64,000 nt of DNA from Rhodospirillales bacterium CG15_BIG_FIL_POST_REV_8_21_14_020_66_15 (GCA_002781745.1 PFFW01000042.1:1-64000), one strand, 5' to 3'; positions 17,572 through 27,912 are shown, counted from the first letter of the stretch. Made by a program: numbers and translations. Notes: generated by a model not told the origin, from the letters alone.

Positions 17572-18351
17572 ATGACCGAAGCCCGCACCGTCCAGAAAAT
17601 CGCCTTCGTCGCCGCGAAGCAGCCGGAAGCGCAGGACGCGCTGACGCAGCTCGCCCATCTGTACGGCAACGTACCGACCGAGGACGCCGACGTGATCGTC
17701 GCCCTGGGCGGCGATGGCTTCATGCTGGAAAGCCTGCATGGCGCCATCGGCAACGGCACGCCAATCTACGGCATGAACCGGGGCACGGTCGGCTTCCTGA
17801 TGAACGAGTACCGGGCGGACGACCTGCCCGCGCGCATCGCCCGCGCCCAGTCCGTGACCCTGCGCCCCCTGAAGATGACGGCGTTCGACATGCAGGGCGC
17901 GGTGACCACGGCGCTGGCCATCAACGAGGTGTCGCTGCTGCGCGAATCCCGCATGGCGGCCAAGATCCGCATCTTCATCGACGACATCGCACGCCTGGAT
18001 GAAATGATCTGCGACGGCGTGCTGGTCGCCACCCCGGCGGGCTCCACCGCCTACAACCTATCGGCCCACGGGCCGATCATTCCCATGGGTGCCGACCTTC
18101 TGGCGCTCACCCCCATTTCCGTGTTCCGGCCGCGGCGTTGGCGCGGCGCCCTGCTGCCGAGAAAGGCCAAAATCGCCTTCGATATCCTGCAGCCCGAGCT
18201 GCGACCCGTCAGCGCCACCGCCGACTACACGGAAGTGCGCGACGTCCGGCGCGTGGAGATCCACCAGGACGAGGTCCACCGCCTTGAACTGCTGTTCGAT
18301 CCCGAACACAACCTGGAGGAACGCATCCTCAAGGAGCAGTTCGAACCGTGA
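17572..18351 (+). CDS. nadK: NAD kinase
   Basis: [17 protein letters not shown]...[43 protein letters not shown]. Confidence 0.92.
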   Translation: MTEARTVQKIAFVAAKQPEAQDALTQLAHLYGNVPTEDADVIVALGGDGFMLESLHGAIGNGTPIYGMNRGTVGFLMNEYRADDLPARIARAQSVTLRPLKMTAFDMQGAVTTALAINEVSLLRESRMAAKIRIFIDDIARLDEMICDGVLVATPAGSTAYNLSAHGPIIPMGADLLALTPISVFRPRRWRGALLPRKAKIAFDILQPELRPVSATADYTEVRDVRRVEIHQDEVHRLELLFDPEHNLEERILKEQFEP

Positions 18352-19523
18352 GCCCTGCCGACAAGGCCCCCACCCCTGACGCGGCCGCCGAACCCGATCC
18401 CGACGAGTCCGAGGACGACCCGGAAAACGCGGGGCCCGGACCCGAGACCGAGGGAAATCCGAAGACACGCCCGCTGCGCATGGCCCTGACCCTGGCGCTG
18501 GGCGGCGTCGGAGGGAGCCTGTTCCACGAACTGCACATGCCGCTGCCGTGGATGATCGGCGGGCTGGTCTTCACGCTGATCGCGTCGCTATCGGGCGCGC
18601 CCCTGGTGCGGCCCAAGCGCCTGCGCATCTTCATGGTGCCGGTGCTGGGCGTCATGCTGGGGGCCGGATTCACGCCCGAGGCGATCGGCCATGCGGCGGA
18701 GTGGCTGGCCTCGCTCGCCATGCTGCTGGTCTACGCACTGGGCGTCACCGCCATGGTGTCCTACTACCTGGTCAAGGTCGCCCGCTGGGACGCCGCCACG
18801 TCCTATTTCTCGGCCTCGCCGGGCGGGTTCGGCGAGATGGCCCTCTTGGGCGAGGCCATGGGGGCGGACGACCGCAAGATCTCGCTCAACCATTCCGTCC
18901 GCATCATGCTGACGGTCCTCATCATCCCGTTCTGGTTCAAGTTCTTCGAGGGCTACGAGCCGGGCAACATGATGGCGCTCGGCACCATGACCGACGTCCG
19001 GCCCAAGGACGCGGCGATCCTCATCGCCTGCGCGGTCGTCGGCTACTACGTGGCGCGGCGCCTGCGCTTTCCGGCGGCGCAGCTTCTGGGGCCGACCCTG
19101 GTGTCGGCCGTCGTCCACATGGCGGGCTTGACCGAGGCCCGCCCGCCGCAGGAGATCGTCGCCCTGGCCCAGGTCGTCATCGGCGCCGCCATCGGCTGCC
19201 GGTTTCTGGGCATCTCGCTGCGCCAGGTGTTCGGCACCATGGCCCAGGCGGCGGCAATCACCGCCTTCATGCTCGGCGCCGCGCTGGGCGGGGCCTGGAT
19301 CGTCAGCCAGTTCACCGGCCTTCCCGTGAAGACCCTGTGGCTCGCCTTCGCGCCCGGCGGCCTCGCCGAAATGACCCTGATCAGCCTGTCTCTGGGCATC
19401 GACGTGGCCTTCGTCTCGGTCCATCACATGGTGCGGGTGATCTTCCTGGTGTCCATGGCGCCCATCGCCTTCAAGGTGCTCGAAGGCATCCTGAAGCGCG
19501 CCGAGGCGGTGAACAGGGCCTGA
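18348..19523 (+). CDS. AbrB-family membrane protein (putative transporter/regulator)
   Basis: 391 aa; [22 protein letters not shown]...[48 protein letters not shown]. Confidence 0.85.
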   Translation: MSPADKAPTPDAAAEPDPDESEDDPENAGPGPETEGNPKTRPLRMALTLALGGVGGSLFHELHMPLPWMIGGLVFTLIASLSGAPLVRPKRLRIFMVPVLGVMLGAGFTPEAIGHAAEWLASLAMLLVYALGVTAMVSYYLVKVARWDAATSYFSASPGGFGEMALLGEAMGADDRKISLNHSVRIMLTVLIIPFWFKFFEGYEPGNMMALGTMTDVRPKDAAILIACAVVGYYVARRLRFPAAQLLGPTLVSAVVHMAGLTEARPPQEIVALAQVVIGAAIGCRFLGISLRQVFGTMAQAAAITAFMLGAALGGAWIVSQFTGLPVKTLWLAFAPGGLAEMTLISLSLGIDVAFVSVHHMVRVIFLVSMAPIAFKVLEGILKRAEAVNRA

Positions 19524-19529
19524 ACCGGG

Positions 19530-20591
19530 TTACCGGTGATCCGCGCCGACGGCGGCGCCAACAGAGGTGAATCCGTCCCGTTCCAGAAGGTCCGCCAGTT
19601 CCGCCGCGATGCGCGCCGCCAGGTAGGGTCCCTCGAAAACCAGCGCCGAATAGACCTGCACCAGGCTGGCGCCCGCGCGGATGCGGGCATAGGCGTCAAC
19701 CCCGGTGGCGATGCCACCGACCCCGATCAGGGGAATGTCCCGGCCGACAAGCTGATAGAGATCCGACAGCACGCCCTTGGCCATGTCCCTGAGCGGCGCG
19801 CCGGACAGGCCGCCCGTCTCGTTCTTCTGCGGATCGGTCAGGCCGGCCGGCCGGCTGATCGTCGTGTTCGTGGCGATGATGCCGTCGATGCCCACGTCGT
19901 GGGCGACGGCGGCGACGTCTTCCAGGTCGGCGCCCGCCAGGTCCGGCGCGATCTTGACCAGAAGCGGCGGGTTATTGGGCAGCGCGTCGCGCGCCGCCTT
20001 CACCGCCGTCAGCAGCGCAGTCAGCGGCCCCCGATCCTGCAGAGTGCGCAGCCCCGGCGTGTTGGGCGAGGACACGTTGACGACCAGATAGCTGGCGAAA
20101 CCGCCCAGGCGCTCCACCCCCAGGACGTAATCCCGCACCTCGTCCGTCGAGTCCTTGTTGCGGCCCAGATTGACGCCGACGATGCCCTGCCCCCCGAGCC
20201 CCTCGCGGAACCTGGCGAGTCGTCGAGACATCGCGGCGTGTCCGTCGTTGTTGAAACCCATGCGGTTGATCACGGCGCGGTCGGCGGTCAGGCGGAACAG
20301 GCGCGGTTTCGGGTTGCCCGGCTGCGGCCGGGGCGTGACGCTGCCGACCTCGGCGAAGCCGAAGCCCAGGCCCAGTACCGCCCGGGGCACGCGGGCGTCC
20401 TTGTCGAAGCCCGCAGCCAGGCCCACGGGATTGGCGAAGTCGAGGCCCCAAACCCGGCTTTTCAGGATCGGACGCCGGCCCGCGACGACCGGGGGCACCA
20501 AGCCCAGGGACAATCCGGCCAGCGCCAGGGTATGGGCCGTTTCCGGGTCCAGGCAGCGGAGGGCCGGCATCAGCCGGTCGGCAATGCCCAC
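19530..20591 (-). CDS. pyrD: dihydroorotate dehydrogenase (quinone)
   Basis: [67 protein letters not shown] start. Confidence 0.95.
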   Translation of the reverse strand: MGIADRLMPALRCLDPETAHTLALAGLSLGLVPPVVAGRRPILKSRVWGLDFANPVGLAAGFDKDARVPRAVLGLGFGFAEVGSVTPRPQPGNPKPRLFRLTADRAVINRMGFNNDGHAAMSRRLARFREGLGGQGIVGVNLGRNKDSTDEVRDYVLGVERLGGFASYLVVNVSSPNTPGLRTLQDRGPLTALLTAVKAARDALPNNPPLLVKIAPDLAGADLEDVAAVAHDVGIDGIIATNTTISRPAGLTDPQKNETGGLSGAPLRDMAKGVLSDLYQLVGRDIPLIGVGGIATGVDAYARIRAGASLVQVYSALVFEGPYLAARIAAELADLLERDGFTSVGAAVGADHR

Positions 20592-20963
20592 CTACTCGGC
20601 CTCCTTCAGATTCAGTTCGGACGGGAATACGTGGCGGCCCGCGGCATCCAGCGGCAGGTCGTAGACGGCGAGCACGGCATCGACCGGCAAGGGGCCGTAC
20701 AAATGGGGAAACAGTTGCCCGCCGCGCGAGGCCTCCCACTTCAGTGCGTCGTTCAGTCTTGTCGGATCGACACGCAAAAGGAGAATCCCGGACTGCCCCG
20801 CGCGGTGCTTGGCCGCGCTTTTCACGACCTGACCGGCTGTCGAGAAATGGATGAAGCCGTCGGCGGCGTCCTGTGACGATCCGGCGTAGGCGCCCGCCTG
20901 TCGGGCGGCGGCCCATTCCTCCTTGCGGCACATATGGTAGATGGCGGAATCGTTGGGATTCAT
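20592..20963 (-). CDS. DUF952 domain-containing protein
   Basis: IYHMCRKEEWAAARQAGAYAGSSQDAADGFIHFSTAGQV; immediately upstream of pyrD. Confidence 0.88.
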   Translation of the reverse strand: MNPNDSAIYHMCRKEEWAAARQAGAYAGSSQDAADGFIHFSTAGQVVKSAAKHRAGQSGILLLRVDPTRLNDALKWEASRGGQLFPHLYGPLPVDAVLAVYDLPLDAAGRHVFPSELNLKEAE

Positions 20964-21082
20964 TGCGAAAAAGGCCCGGGTTCCTGCGGATTGGCCCGGG
21001 AGATTAGAGCACATTGCCCGCCGAGGGAACCGCTCAACGGCGCCCCCTGGCGGATATGACATACGTCTAGGGGGCATTGAAC

Positions 21083-21097
21083 TGGCACGTCGATTGC
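21083..21097 (+). promoter_or_regulatory. sigma-54 (RpoN) promoter core TGGCAC-N5-TTGC
   Basis: TGGCACGTCGATTGC, correctly oriented about 68 nt upstream of the 21165 start codon. Confidence 0.6.
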
Positions 21098-21164
21098 GTA
21101 TGTCTGACTTATCTCGTGCGGAGTTCCAAATTACGTAACCTCGGTCCTATAAGGGGAAAAAAGT

Positions 21165-21401
21165 ATGAACTCCAAGACCATGCGCCCGTCGTCGAACCTG
21201 AAGCTGGCCCTCAGCGAACTCGAAGAACTCGTCGACCTGGGCGTCAAGTTCGTGCCGCGGCAGCCCTCGCCCGCCATGATCTTGGCCGGAGCCCGAGCGG
21301 GCGGCATCGACGAAGCGCTCACCGCCAAGATCTACTGTGCGATGCTGGAGGCGGATAGCCTGGAGGATCCGGAAGGCACCGCGGGCATCCGGGCCAACTG
21401 A
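21165..21401 (+). CDS. hypothetical 78-aa protein
   Basis: MNSKTMRPSSNLKLALSELEELVDLGVKFVPRQPSPAMILAGARAGGIDEAL...; AGGGGAA-type RBS upstream; sigma-54-like promoter. Confidence 0.75.
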   Translation: MNSKTMRPSSNLKLALSELEELVDLGVKFVPRQPSPAMILAGARAGGIDEALTAKIYCAMLEADSLEDPEGTAGIRAN

Positions 21402-21456
21402 CCCGGCACCGCCCGGAAGGCCTCCGCCCGGCCGCATTCCCCTTGACGATTGGCTG

Positions 21457-22494
21457 CTACCAAACGATCGGGTCGGGCCCGTCGATTACCGGTCCGCCAG
21501 CCAGCACGCGAAGCGTCATGCCGCCTCCCCCGGGCCGGGCGGGCATGGCTGCGGCGGTCGGTTTCTCGGCGTCGGTCCAGCCGTAGCCGCCGTCGAACAG
21601 GTCGCCGCCGTGACCCGATGCGAAGGTGAAAATTCCATTGCCGGTGAGCCAATCCGTCGCCGGCGGTGACGGCACCTTCGCGGCCTCTTCCTTGTCCGGC
21701 GTTGCCGTCGCCGTATCCGCGGGCGGCGCCTCTTGCGCGCGCCCGCCCGGCGGCGCCTCTTGCGCGCGCGCGCCCGGCGGCACGACCCGCGCCTGGCGCG
21801 AGAACCTGATGCGCCCACCCGATTGCCCACGCGCATCGACGGTCAGGTCGACGTCGAACGCGTCCTGCCCCTCGGGGACGACAAGGTTGAGGTCCCGCAG
21901 ATCGCCCGGTTTCAGCCGCCACGGCGCGCCGCCGTCGGCGCCCTCGTCCCGCGTGCCGCCTGTCAGGTGCACGCCTTCCGGAATTCCGGCGAGATACAGC
22001 GTCACGTCGCCCACCATCTTGCCCAGGCCGCGGCTGAACGAGATGGCGACGGGAAAGCCCAGACGCCCGCTGTCGTCCATGACCACGGGCGGTTCGATGG
22101 AAAACCGCAGGCCCGTCTCCACGGACGCCAGGCCCGGTTCGACCGTCAGGCTGCCTGTCCGCACGTGTCCGTCGGTGGAAATGACGGTGACAGCAAAGGC
22201 GTGCGGGCCGCTGGCCCCAGGCGGAAAGCGCATGCGCAGGCCGCCCGGCACCTTCAGGTCCTGTTCCAGCAGGGTCGCCGTGCCGTCGCCGTTGTCGACC
22301 CCGGCGTTCAGGGTTATCCCCTTTCCCAGACCGCCGACAATGAGCACGGACATGTCGCGCGGGTTGAGTCCCGGCACCGCCGTCATCAGGTCGAGCGGCA
22401 GGCCCGACTTGGCGTCCTCGACCTGCGCCGTGCGCTCGTCGTCCATCTCGAGGGTATCGGCCATGACTTTCCCTTTCATCCCGAATGGGTTCAC
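21457..22494 (-). CDS. hypothetical protein with adhesin-like Ig repeats
   Basis: 345 aa; GLGKGITLNAGVDNGDGTATLLEQDL resembles Ig-like repeats of large T1SS adhesins; Pro/Ala-rich linker; start at 22494 or downstream M. Confidence 0.7.
   Translation of the reverse strand: MNPFGMKGKVMADTLEMDDERTAQVEDAKSGLPLDLMTAVPGLNPRDMSVLIVGGLGKGITLNAGVDNGDGTATLLEQDLKVPGGLRMRFPPGASGPHAFAVTVISTDGHVRTGSLTVEPGLASVETGLRFSIEPPVVMDDSGRLGFPVAISFSRGLGKMVGDVTLYLAGIPEGVHLTGGTRDEGADGGAPWRLKPGDLRDLNLVVPEGQDAFDVDLTVDARGQSGGRIRFSRQARVVPPGARAQEAPPGGRAQEAPPADTATATPDKEEAAKVPSPPATDWLTGNGIFTFASGHGGDLFDGGYGWTDAEKPTAAAMPARPGGGGMTLRVLAGGPVIDGPDPIVW
21722..21775. repeat. 27-bp coding tandem repeat, two copies
   Basis: GGCGGCGCCTCTTGCGCGCGCCCGCCC followed by GGCGGCGCCTCTTGCGCGCGCGCGCCC (one mismatch). 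Confidence 0.85.
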
Positions 22495-22655
22495 CGTTGA
22501 TGCGGACGGTATTCGGCCCCATTTTCAGGAAGGTCGCCGCGCCGGGCCAGGATTTTGCGCCCCGCCGCCGCGATTAGGATCATTCGGTTGACCCTGTCCG
22601 CATGCCGCACGGCACGATCAAGGTCACCGGATTTGAACGCCGGGGGAGACCGCGC

Positions 22656-23063
22656 ATGCCAGACAGGGAAGCGATTCTGTTTGCCAACGACGCCTTCTAT
22701 GCCGCTTTCGCCAGCGGTGATTTCGCACTGATGCGCTCGGCCTGGGCCGACGACCGGGAGATCACCTGCCTCCATCCGGGCTGGCGGCCGCTGGTCGGCC
22801 GTCAGGAAGTCATGGACAGTTGGGAAACGATCCTGGCGTCCGGCGAAACGACGGACATCCGCTGCGTCGGCGCGCGCGCCTTTTCCCTGGGCGAGACCGC
22901 CTACGTCATCGGGTTCGAGCGCATGTCGGGCACCGTGCTGGCCATGACCAACATATTCGCCCGCCACGGCGACCTGTGGCGCATGGTGCACCATCAGGCA
23001 GGCCCCTGCCAGGACCGGGCGGCGGCCGACCGCGAGGAGGCGGAACCGCCACCCATGCAATAG
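22656..23063 (+). CDS. SnoaL-like / NTF2-fold protein
   Basis: MPDREAILFANDAFYAAFASGDFALMRSAWADDREITCLHPGWRPLVGRQEVMDSWETIL. Confidence 0.85.
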   Translation: MPDREAILFANDAFYAAFASGDFALMRSAWADDREITCLHPGWRPLVGRQEVMDSWETILASGETTDIRCVGARAFSLGETAYVIGFERMSGTVLAMTNIFARHGDLWRMVHHQAGPCQDRAAADREEAEPPPMQ

Positions 23064-23147
23064 GGTGTTCGGAACGAAACGCGAATGCGCTAAGAAGGGC
23101 CCGCAGGGACGCATGCCCGAAATGTCGGAGGGAGGCCTCGTTCGACC

Positions 23148-23522
23148 ATGAAGACCGTCAAGATGACCATCGGATCCGTGACCATAACCGCCGCCTTGCG
23201 CAACACGCCGACGGCGGCGGCGATCTGGGACGCACTGCCGTTCACCTCGCGCGCCAGCACCTGGGGCGAAGAGGTCTATTTCTCCACACCCGTGTCCCTG
23301 GACCGCGAGGCCGACGCCCGGGCCGTCGTCGAACCCGGCGAGATCGCCTTCTGGACCGACGGCGATAGCATCGCCATCGGATACGGCCGCACGCCCGTCT
23401 CGCGGGGCGACGAATGCCGCTTGGCATCTCCGTGCAACATCTGGGCGGACGCGGTCGAGGACGTGAAAAGCCTGGCGGCCGTGCCGGCCGGCGCCTCCAT
23501 TTCGGTTTCGCGCGGCGAGTAG
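23148..23522 (+). CDS. cyclophilin-like fold protein
   Basis: [66 protein letters not shown]. Confidence 0.8.
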   Translation: MKTVKMTIGSVTITAALRNTPTAAAIWDALPFTSRASTWGEEVYFSTPVSLDREADARAVVEPGEIAFWTDGDSIAIGYGRTPVSRGDECRLASPCNIWADAVEDVKSLAAVPAGASISVSRGE

Positions 23523-23610
23523 CGCTGCCTTGGGCCGGAGCCTTGATTTGGCTCAACCGATTCCGTGGACGATTGCGGTATAATGTCATCCGCACGTAAT
23601 GGAGGGTGCC

Positions 23611-23856
23611 ATGAAAAAGACGGTCAATCCGTTGCTGGCTCTTCAGGCGGCCTATTTCGACGCCCTGCGCGCCAATGCGAAGATCGGGTTCGATTGCTGG
23701 CGTGCCGGGGTCGAAGGATTCTGGAAGGTCTACCACGCACAGCCGCACCGGCGCGTGGAGGACGCGCACGAAAAGGCCCCCTGCGCCACCGGCGGCGCCA
23801 ATCTGGCGCACAAGTACGGGCGGCGCTGCCACGACGTCGACGTCGAGCACATCTGA
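23611..23856 (+). CDS. hypothetical small protein
   Basis: MKKTVNPLLALQAAYFDALRANAKIGFDCWRAGVEGFWKVYH...; GGAGG RBS upstream. Confidence 0.6.
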   Translation: MKKTVNPLLALQAAYFDALRANAKIGFDCWRAGVEGFWKVYHAQPHRRVEDAHEKAPCATGGANLAHKYGRRCHDVDVEHI

Positions 23857-23937
23857 AGCGGTTGCGCGACCGGCCCGGCGTCCGTTATCGATAGGTCTGG
23901 CGGGGCGGTGCCCCGAAGCCGGAAGGAGGCGTCCGCC

Positions 23938-24600
23938 ATGACCAAGTCGACGACAGGCCTTGACGCGGCCCTTTACGATTACATCCTGGAAACCACGCTG
24001 CGCGAGCCTAAGGTTCTCGCCCGCCTGCGCCGGGAAACCGACAGCCACCCCCGCGCGGGCATGCAGATCTCGCCGGACCAGGGACAACTCCTGGGCCTGC
24101 TGGTCGAACTGACGGGAGCACAGAGGATCGTCGAGGTCGGCACCTTCACCGGCTACAGTTCGCTCGCCATGGCCCTCGCCCTGCCCGATGACGGCGAAAT
24201 CGTCTGCTGCGACGTTTCCGAGGAATACACCGCGGTCGCCCGGCGCTACTGGGCCGAAGCGGGGGTCGCGGACCGCATCACCCTGCGCCTCGGCCCCGCC
24301 GCCGGCACGCTGGACTCCCTCATCGGCGAAGGCCGCAGCGGCGCCTTCGACATGGCGTTCATCGACGCCGACAAGGAGAACTATCAGACCTATTTCGAGC
24401 GTTGCCTGACCCTGGTCCGTCCGGGCGGGCTGATCGCCGTCGACAACGTGCTGTGGGACGGACGGGTCCTCGATCCGGCCGACGAGACCGCCGACACCCG
24501 GGCGATCCGCGCCTTCAACAGCGGGTTGAAGGACGACGACAGGGTCACCCTCGCCATGCTGTCCGTGGCCGACGGCGTGACCCTGGCACGCAAGCGCTAG
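23938..24600 (+). CDS. class I SAM-dependent O-methyltransferase
   Basis: RIVEVGTFTGYSSLAMALALPDDGEIVCCDVSEEYTAVARRYW...FDMAFIDADKENY..YFE; LIAVDNVLWDGRV. Confidence 0.93.
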   Translation: MTKSTTGLDAALYDYILETTLREPKVLARLRRETDSHPRAGMQISPDQGQLLGLLVELTGAQRIVEVGTFTGYSSLAMALALPDDGEIVCCDVSEEYTAVARRYWAEAGVADRITLRLGPAAGTLDSLIGEGRSGAFDMAFIDADKENYQTYFERCLTLVRPGGLIAVDNVLWDGRVLDPADETADTRAIRAFNSGLKDDDRVTLAMLSVADGVTLARKR

Positions 24601-24758
24601 AACATGACGTCATTATGTCTACATCAGGTCTACGCAGCCTCCCCGCCCGCCGAATTGCGGCGGCGGCGACACGAAATCGTCCCATTTTACGCCAATAAAG
24701 GCCGCGATCGCGGGGCATATCTTCTGTCATCGGAACAACCCGGTATAGGAGTGAGACC

Positions 24759-25268
24759 ATGCCCAGCAACGCTTCCCGTCCCCGCCATGCCGCGGGCTTG
24801 ATCGCAACCGGCCTGGTCGCCGCAAGCCTGACCGTTGCCGGACTGCTTGCCGCGGGACTGCTCGCCGCGGGCGCGGCGGGTGCCGCCCAGGCCGCCGAGC
24901 CATTCGACGCGGCCTGCGAGACGGACCCCGGACGCAGCCGGCCCGCCATGCTGATCGTCACCGGGTTCGAAACCGGCAGTTCCGCCGTGCCGGCCAACCG
25001 CGAGGCCGACATTCAGGCCTTCGCCCGCGGATTGGCGCCGGGCGTCAAGGTCTGCGTCGTCGGCCAGGCCGACAAGCGCGGGCCCGTGGACCTGAACGAT
25101 AGGCTTGCCATGAACCGCGCGCGCGCCGTCGCCGCGCGCCTGATCGGCGCCGGCATCGAGCCGCGGGATCTGTCCTTGTCGTCCCGAGCCGAAGCGTTCG
25201 GCGACGCCGCCCCCGACTGGCTGTGGTTCAGCGGCAGCCGCCGGGTCGAAGTCATCGCCCAGCGCTGA
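24759..25268 (+). CDS. OmpA-like periplasmic domain protein
   Basis: Signal peptide; FETGSSAVPANREADIQAFARGLAPGVKVCVVGQADKRGPVDLNDRLAMNRARAVAARLI. Confidence 0.78.
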   Translation: MPSNASRPRHAAGLIATGLVAASLTVAGLLAAGLLAAGAAGAAQAAEPFDAACETDPGRSRPAMLIVTGFETGSSAVPANREADIQAFARGLAPGVKVCVVGQADKRGPVDLNDRLAMNRARAVAARLIGAGIEPRDLSLSSRAEAFGDAAPDWLWFSGSRRVEVIAQR

Positions 25269-25283
25269 CCCCGATGGGGCCCT

Positions 25284-25850
25284 TCACGCCAGACCGCGCA
25301 GTAAATCCGTGAACCGGACGACGGCGGCCTCGAGCAGCCCGTCATTGGGGAATTCGATCACGTCCGGGCCTTCCACGCGGAAGGTCCGGGCGCGTTCCAG
25401 GCGGCGGGCGACCTGAAGGTCCGTTTCCCGACCGCGCATGCCCATCCGCGCGCGCAAGGTGTCGTCGTCGGCATTGACCAAGACGATGCGGAGACTCCCC
25501 AATCTGCTGCGCGCCTCGTCGATCACGGAACGCGAGGCGTTGACGACGACCGTGCGGCCGCGCCGCAGGTCCGCCGCGACCTCGGCCGGGATGCCGTACC
25601 ACAGGCCATGCGCGCCCCACGACAGAAGGTAGCCGCCCAGTTCACGTCGCGCGTGGAACTGGCTTTCCGTGACCGCAACGTGGTCCTCGCCGGCGGCCTC
25701 CGCGGGGCGGGTGATCTGGCGCCTCGGAAAGACCAGGTCGGCGTCGCCGGAGAACGCGTCGCGCGCGCCCTCGATCAGGCTGTCCTTGCCGGCGCCGGAG
25801 GGGCCGACGACCAGGACCATGGTGCCGGTCAGGATGTCGTCGATCTTCAT
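25284..25850 (-). CDS. phnN: ribose 1,5-bisphosphate phosphokinase PhnN-like
   Basis: LVVGPSGAGKDSLIEGARDAF (P-loop), RRQITRPAEAAGEDH, WGAHGLWYGIP. Confidence 0.88.
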   Translation of the reverse strand: MKIDDILTGTMVLVVGPSGAGKDSLIEGARDAFSGDADLVFPRRQITRPAEAAGEDHVAVTESQFHARRELGGYLLSWGAHGLWYGIPAEVAADLRRGRTVVVNASRSVIDEARSRLGSLRIVLVNADDDTLRARMGMRGRETDLQVARRLERARTFRVEGPDVIEFPNDGLLEAAVVRFTDLLRGLA

Positions 25851-25967
25851 GCGGGCGGGATTGCGGGGAACTGAGAACATGGTCCCGGGTAATACAGGGC
25901 GTGCATGACCCGGGCAAGAACGGCCGGTGACGGTTGCGTTAAGTCCACGGGCACGGACAGCAGCAGC

Positions 25968-26477
25968 CTAAAGCGCCGCCGGGCGGCGCAGGATCGGCGG
26001 CGGGCCGTCCCGGAACCGGGCGGGCCGGAGTCCGTGCGACGATGCCGGACGGTCCGCCGACAGGGCGTCCAGAAGGTCGCGAAAGCGCACCTTGGCCTGT
26101 TCAACGTATCGGCCCCGCGGATGAGTCAGGAGGTAGACCTTGACCGTTTCGGGGTCGCCGGACGCATCGGCCCGGCGCCATAGCGCCGTTTCCGCATCGA
26201 CCTCCTCGGGCGCGGGATCGACCTTGGCGGCCGGCGCCGGTGCTTCGGAAGCGGGGCCGGGCAATTCGTCTTCCTCTACCATCGTCCTGGGTTGGGCCGT
26301 GACGGTCGGACCTTCCTGCTCGATGGGCCGCGGCAGGACGAATTCAACGCCTTCGTAATCGTCCGCGGGCGATGCGGCGGCGGTCCGTCCAGCCGCCATT
26401 CCCGCCGCCAGGACCATGGCGGCAAGCAGGCATCCCCACGGCCGGGGACACGCGAGGCTCGTCTTCGATTTCAGCAT
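25968..26477 (-). CDS. hypothetical exported protein with helical-repeat-like segment
   Basis: N-terminal signal; ALWRRADASGDPETVKVYLLTHPRGRYVEQAKVRFRDLL. Confidence 0.6.
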   Translation of the reverse strand: MLKSKTSLACPRPWGCLLAAMVLAAGMAAGRTAAASPADDYEGVEFVLPRPIEQEGPTVTAQPRTMVEEDELPGPASEAPAPAAKVDPAPEEVDAETALWRRADASGDPETVKVYLLTHPRGRYVEQAKVRFRDLLDALSADRPASSHGLRPARFRDGPPPILRRPAAL

Positions 26478-26528
26478 GACGTAATCCTCCTGGTTAACGG
26501 GTCGTCGGTGCGCGGGCCACCATGGAGG

Positions 26529-26552
26529 ATATGTAAATTCATTTTTACATAT
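26529..26552. promoter_or_regulatory. candidate operator, 9-bp-arm inverted repeat
   Basis: ATATGTAAA-TTCATT-TTTACATAT upstream of the 26477 start. Confidence 0.4.
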
Positions 26553-26588
26553 AAAACAACATATAATTTCCGTGCGCCGCCCCTTCCC

Positions 26589-27755
26589 TTATCCCGTGGC
26601 GGCGGCCTGGGTGATCTTCCTGATCGCGGCCTGAAGCTGCGAGACCAGTTCGCGCCCCGTTTCGCCGCCATCGCCCGCCATGTCGTTGCGCAGTATCACC
26701 GTCAGGGAATCGATATGCACCTTGACCAACTCGATGCTGGCGACGTTGTTGGGCAGGCCGCTGCCGGTGAACCGCATCAGCGAGTTGCCCACCGTGGAAA
26801 TCAGGGGATAGCCGAAGGTTTCGCCCTGCAGACCCAGTTGCCGGGCCAGCCCGTGGATGCGCTGGAAGTGTTCCGACTTGTCCGCGGCGCCGCCGGCCTG
26901 GGCCATGATGCGCTGCAGGCTTTCCACGTAGTCCATCGCCGAGCCCACGTATTCGCACTTCGCCTTCTCCATTTCCTTATGCGCTTTGAACACGGCCCCT
27001 TCGGTGAACAAGGCATGCTCGTCGCCGTCGCCACCGGCCTTGCGCTTCAGATGGTTGGGCGGGCGGAAGATACGGATCACGCTGTCGTTGGGAAAGCGTT
27101 CCAGCGCCGTCGTGAGAGGCGAGCGGTCGACGCGCACGTCGGGCCGCCCCAGGTCGCGCCGCTCTTCGGGCACGTCCTTCACGTTGCCGCGCCGATCCGG
27201 CCCGAAATAGCCGGGGTTGTAGACGAAGGGCCTGGGCCTGTTGACGACGGTAAGGACACGGTCGACCAGGGCCTCGACCGTAACGGGCTTGAGGAGGAAG
27301 TGGGTTGCGCCGAACCCCCGCGCCTCGGCGATGTCCTGCGGCTCCAAAGCCTTGGCCATCAGAATCACCGGCAGGAAACGGTTGGGCGATTCCCGGTGCA
27401 TGCGGATCCAGCGCACCATGGCGATACCGTTGAGCGGCCCCTCGAACAGGTCGCAGATCATGAAGTCGACCGAGTCGATGCGCTCTTTCACGCTCTTCTT
27501 CGACAGTCGCTTCAGAAGGGTCAGCGCATCGTCGTTGCTGTTCGCGGTCAGGACCTCGCCGACGCCCAGCGCCGCGAGAAGATTGTGCATCATCCATCGG
27601 TGCGCATCGTCCTGATCGACGATCAGCACGGTGAACGCGCGCAGATTGATCTTGGCCAATAACCGGGCCCCTTGAGCACTGCGTTCCGTGTAGATCACGG
27701 AATCCCTTATCGGTGGCGGGAATCCCACCCTCTGCAGGACCAAAGTGAAGTCCAA
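26589..27755 (-). CDS. response-regulator receiver-domain protein with unassigned C-terminal region
   Basis: FTVLIVDQDDAHRWMMHNLLAALG...DFMICDLFEGPLNGIAMVRWIR...FLLKPVTVEALVDRVL; exact start uncertain. Confidence 0.78.
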   Translation of the reverse strand: MDFTLVLQRVGFPPPIRDSVIYTERSAQGARLLAKINLRAFTVLIVDQDDAHRWMMHNLLAALGVGEVLTANSNDDALTLLKRLSKKSVKERIDSVDFMICDLFEGPLNGIAMVRWIRMHRESPNRFLPVILMAKALEPQDIAEARGFGATHFLLKPVTVEALVDRVLTVVNRPRPFVYNPGYFGPDRRGNVKDVPEERRDLGRPDVRVDRSPLTTALERFPNDSVIRIFRPPNHLKRKAGGDGDEHALFTEGAVFKAHKEMEKAKCEYVGSAMDYVESLQRIMAQAGGAADKSEHFQRIHGLARQLGLQGETFGYPLISTVGNSLMRFTGSGLPNNVASIELVKVHIDSLTVILRNDMAGDGGETGRELVSQLQAAIRKITQAAATG

Positions 27756-27912
27756 GGAGCGGGTCCGGTCAACCCATCCGAAAGTCAGAGCCCGTCATCC
27801 TGATAGACTCTCGCCCGCCGCGCTCCTCCCTGACCCGTTCCCAAACCGCGAAATCCGTGAAAAAGTGTCGGCAGGACAAGGGGAAATCCCCGGCCGCAGG
27901 AGGAGACCATTC

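Noticed and set aside
21665-21790. Tandem GC-rich repeats as a possible CRISPR-like array
   Set aside because: Only two contiguous 27-bp units without spacers, in frame within a coding sequence.
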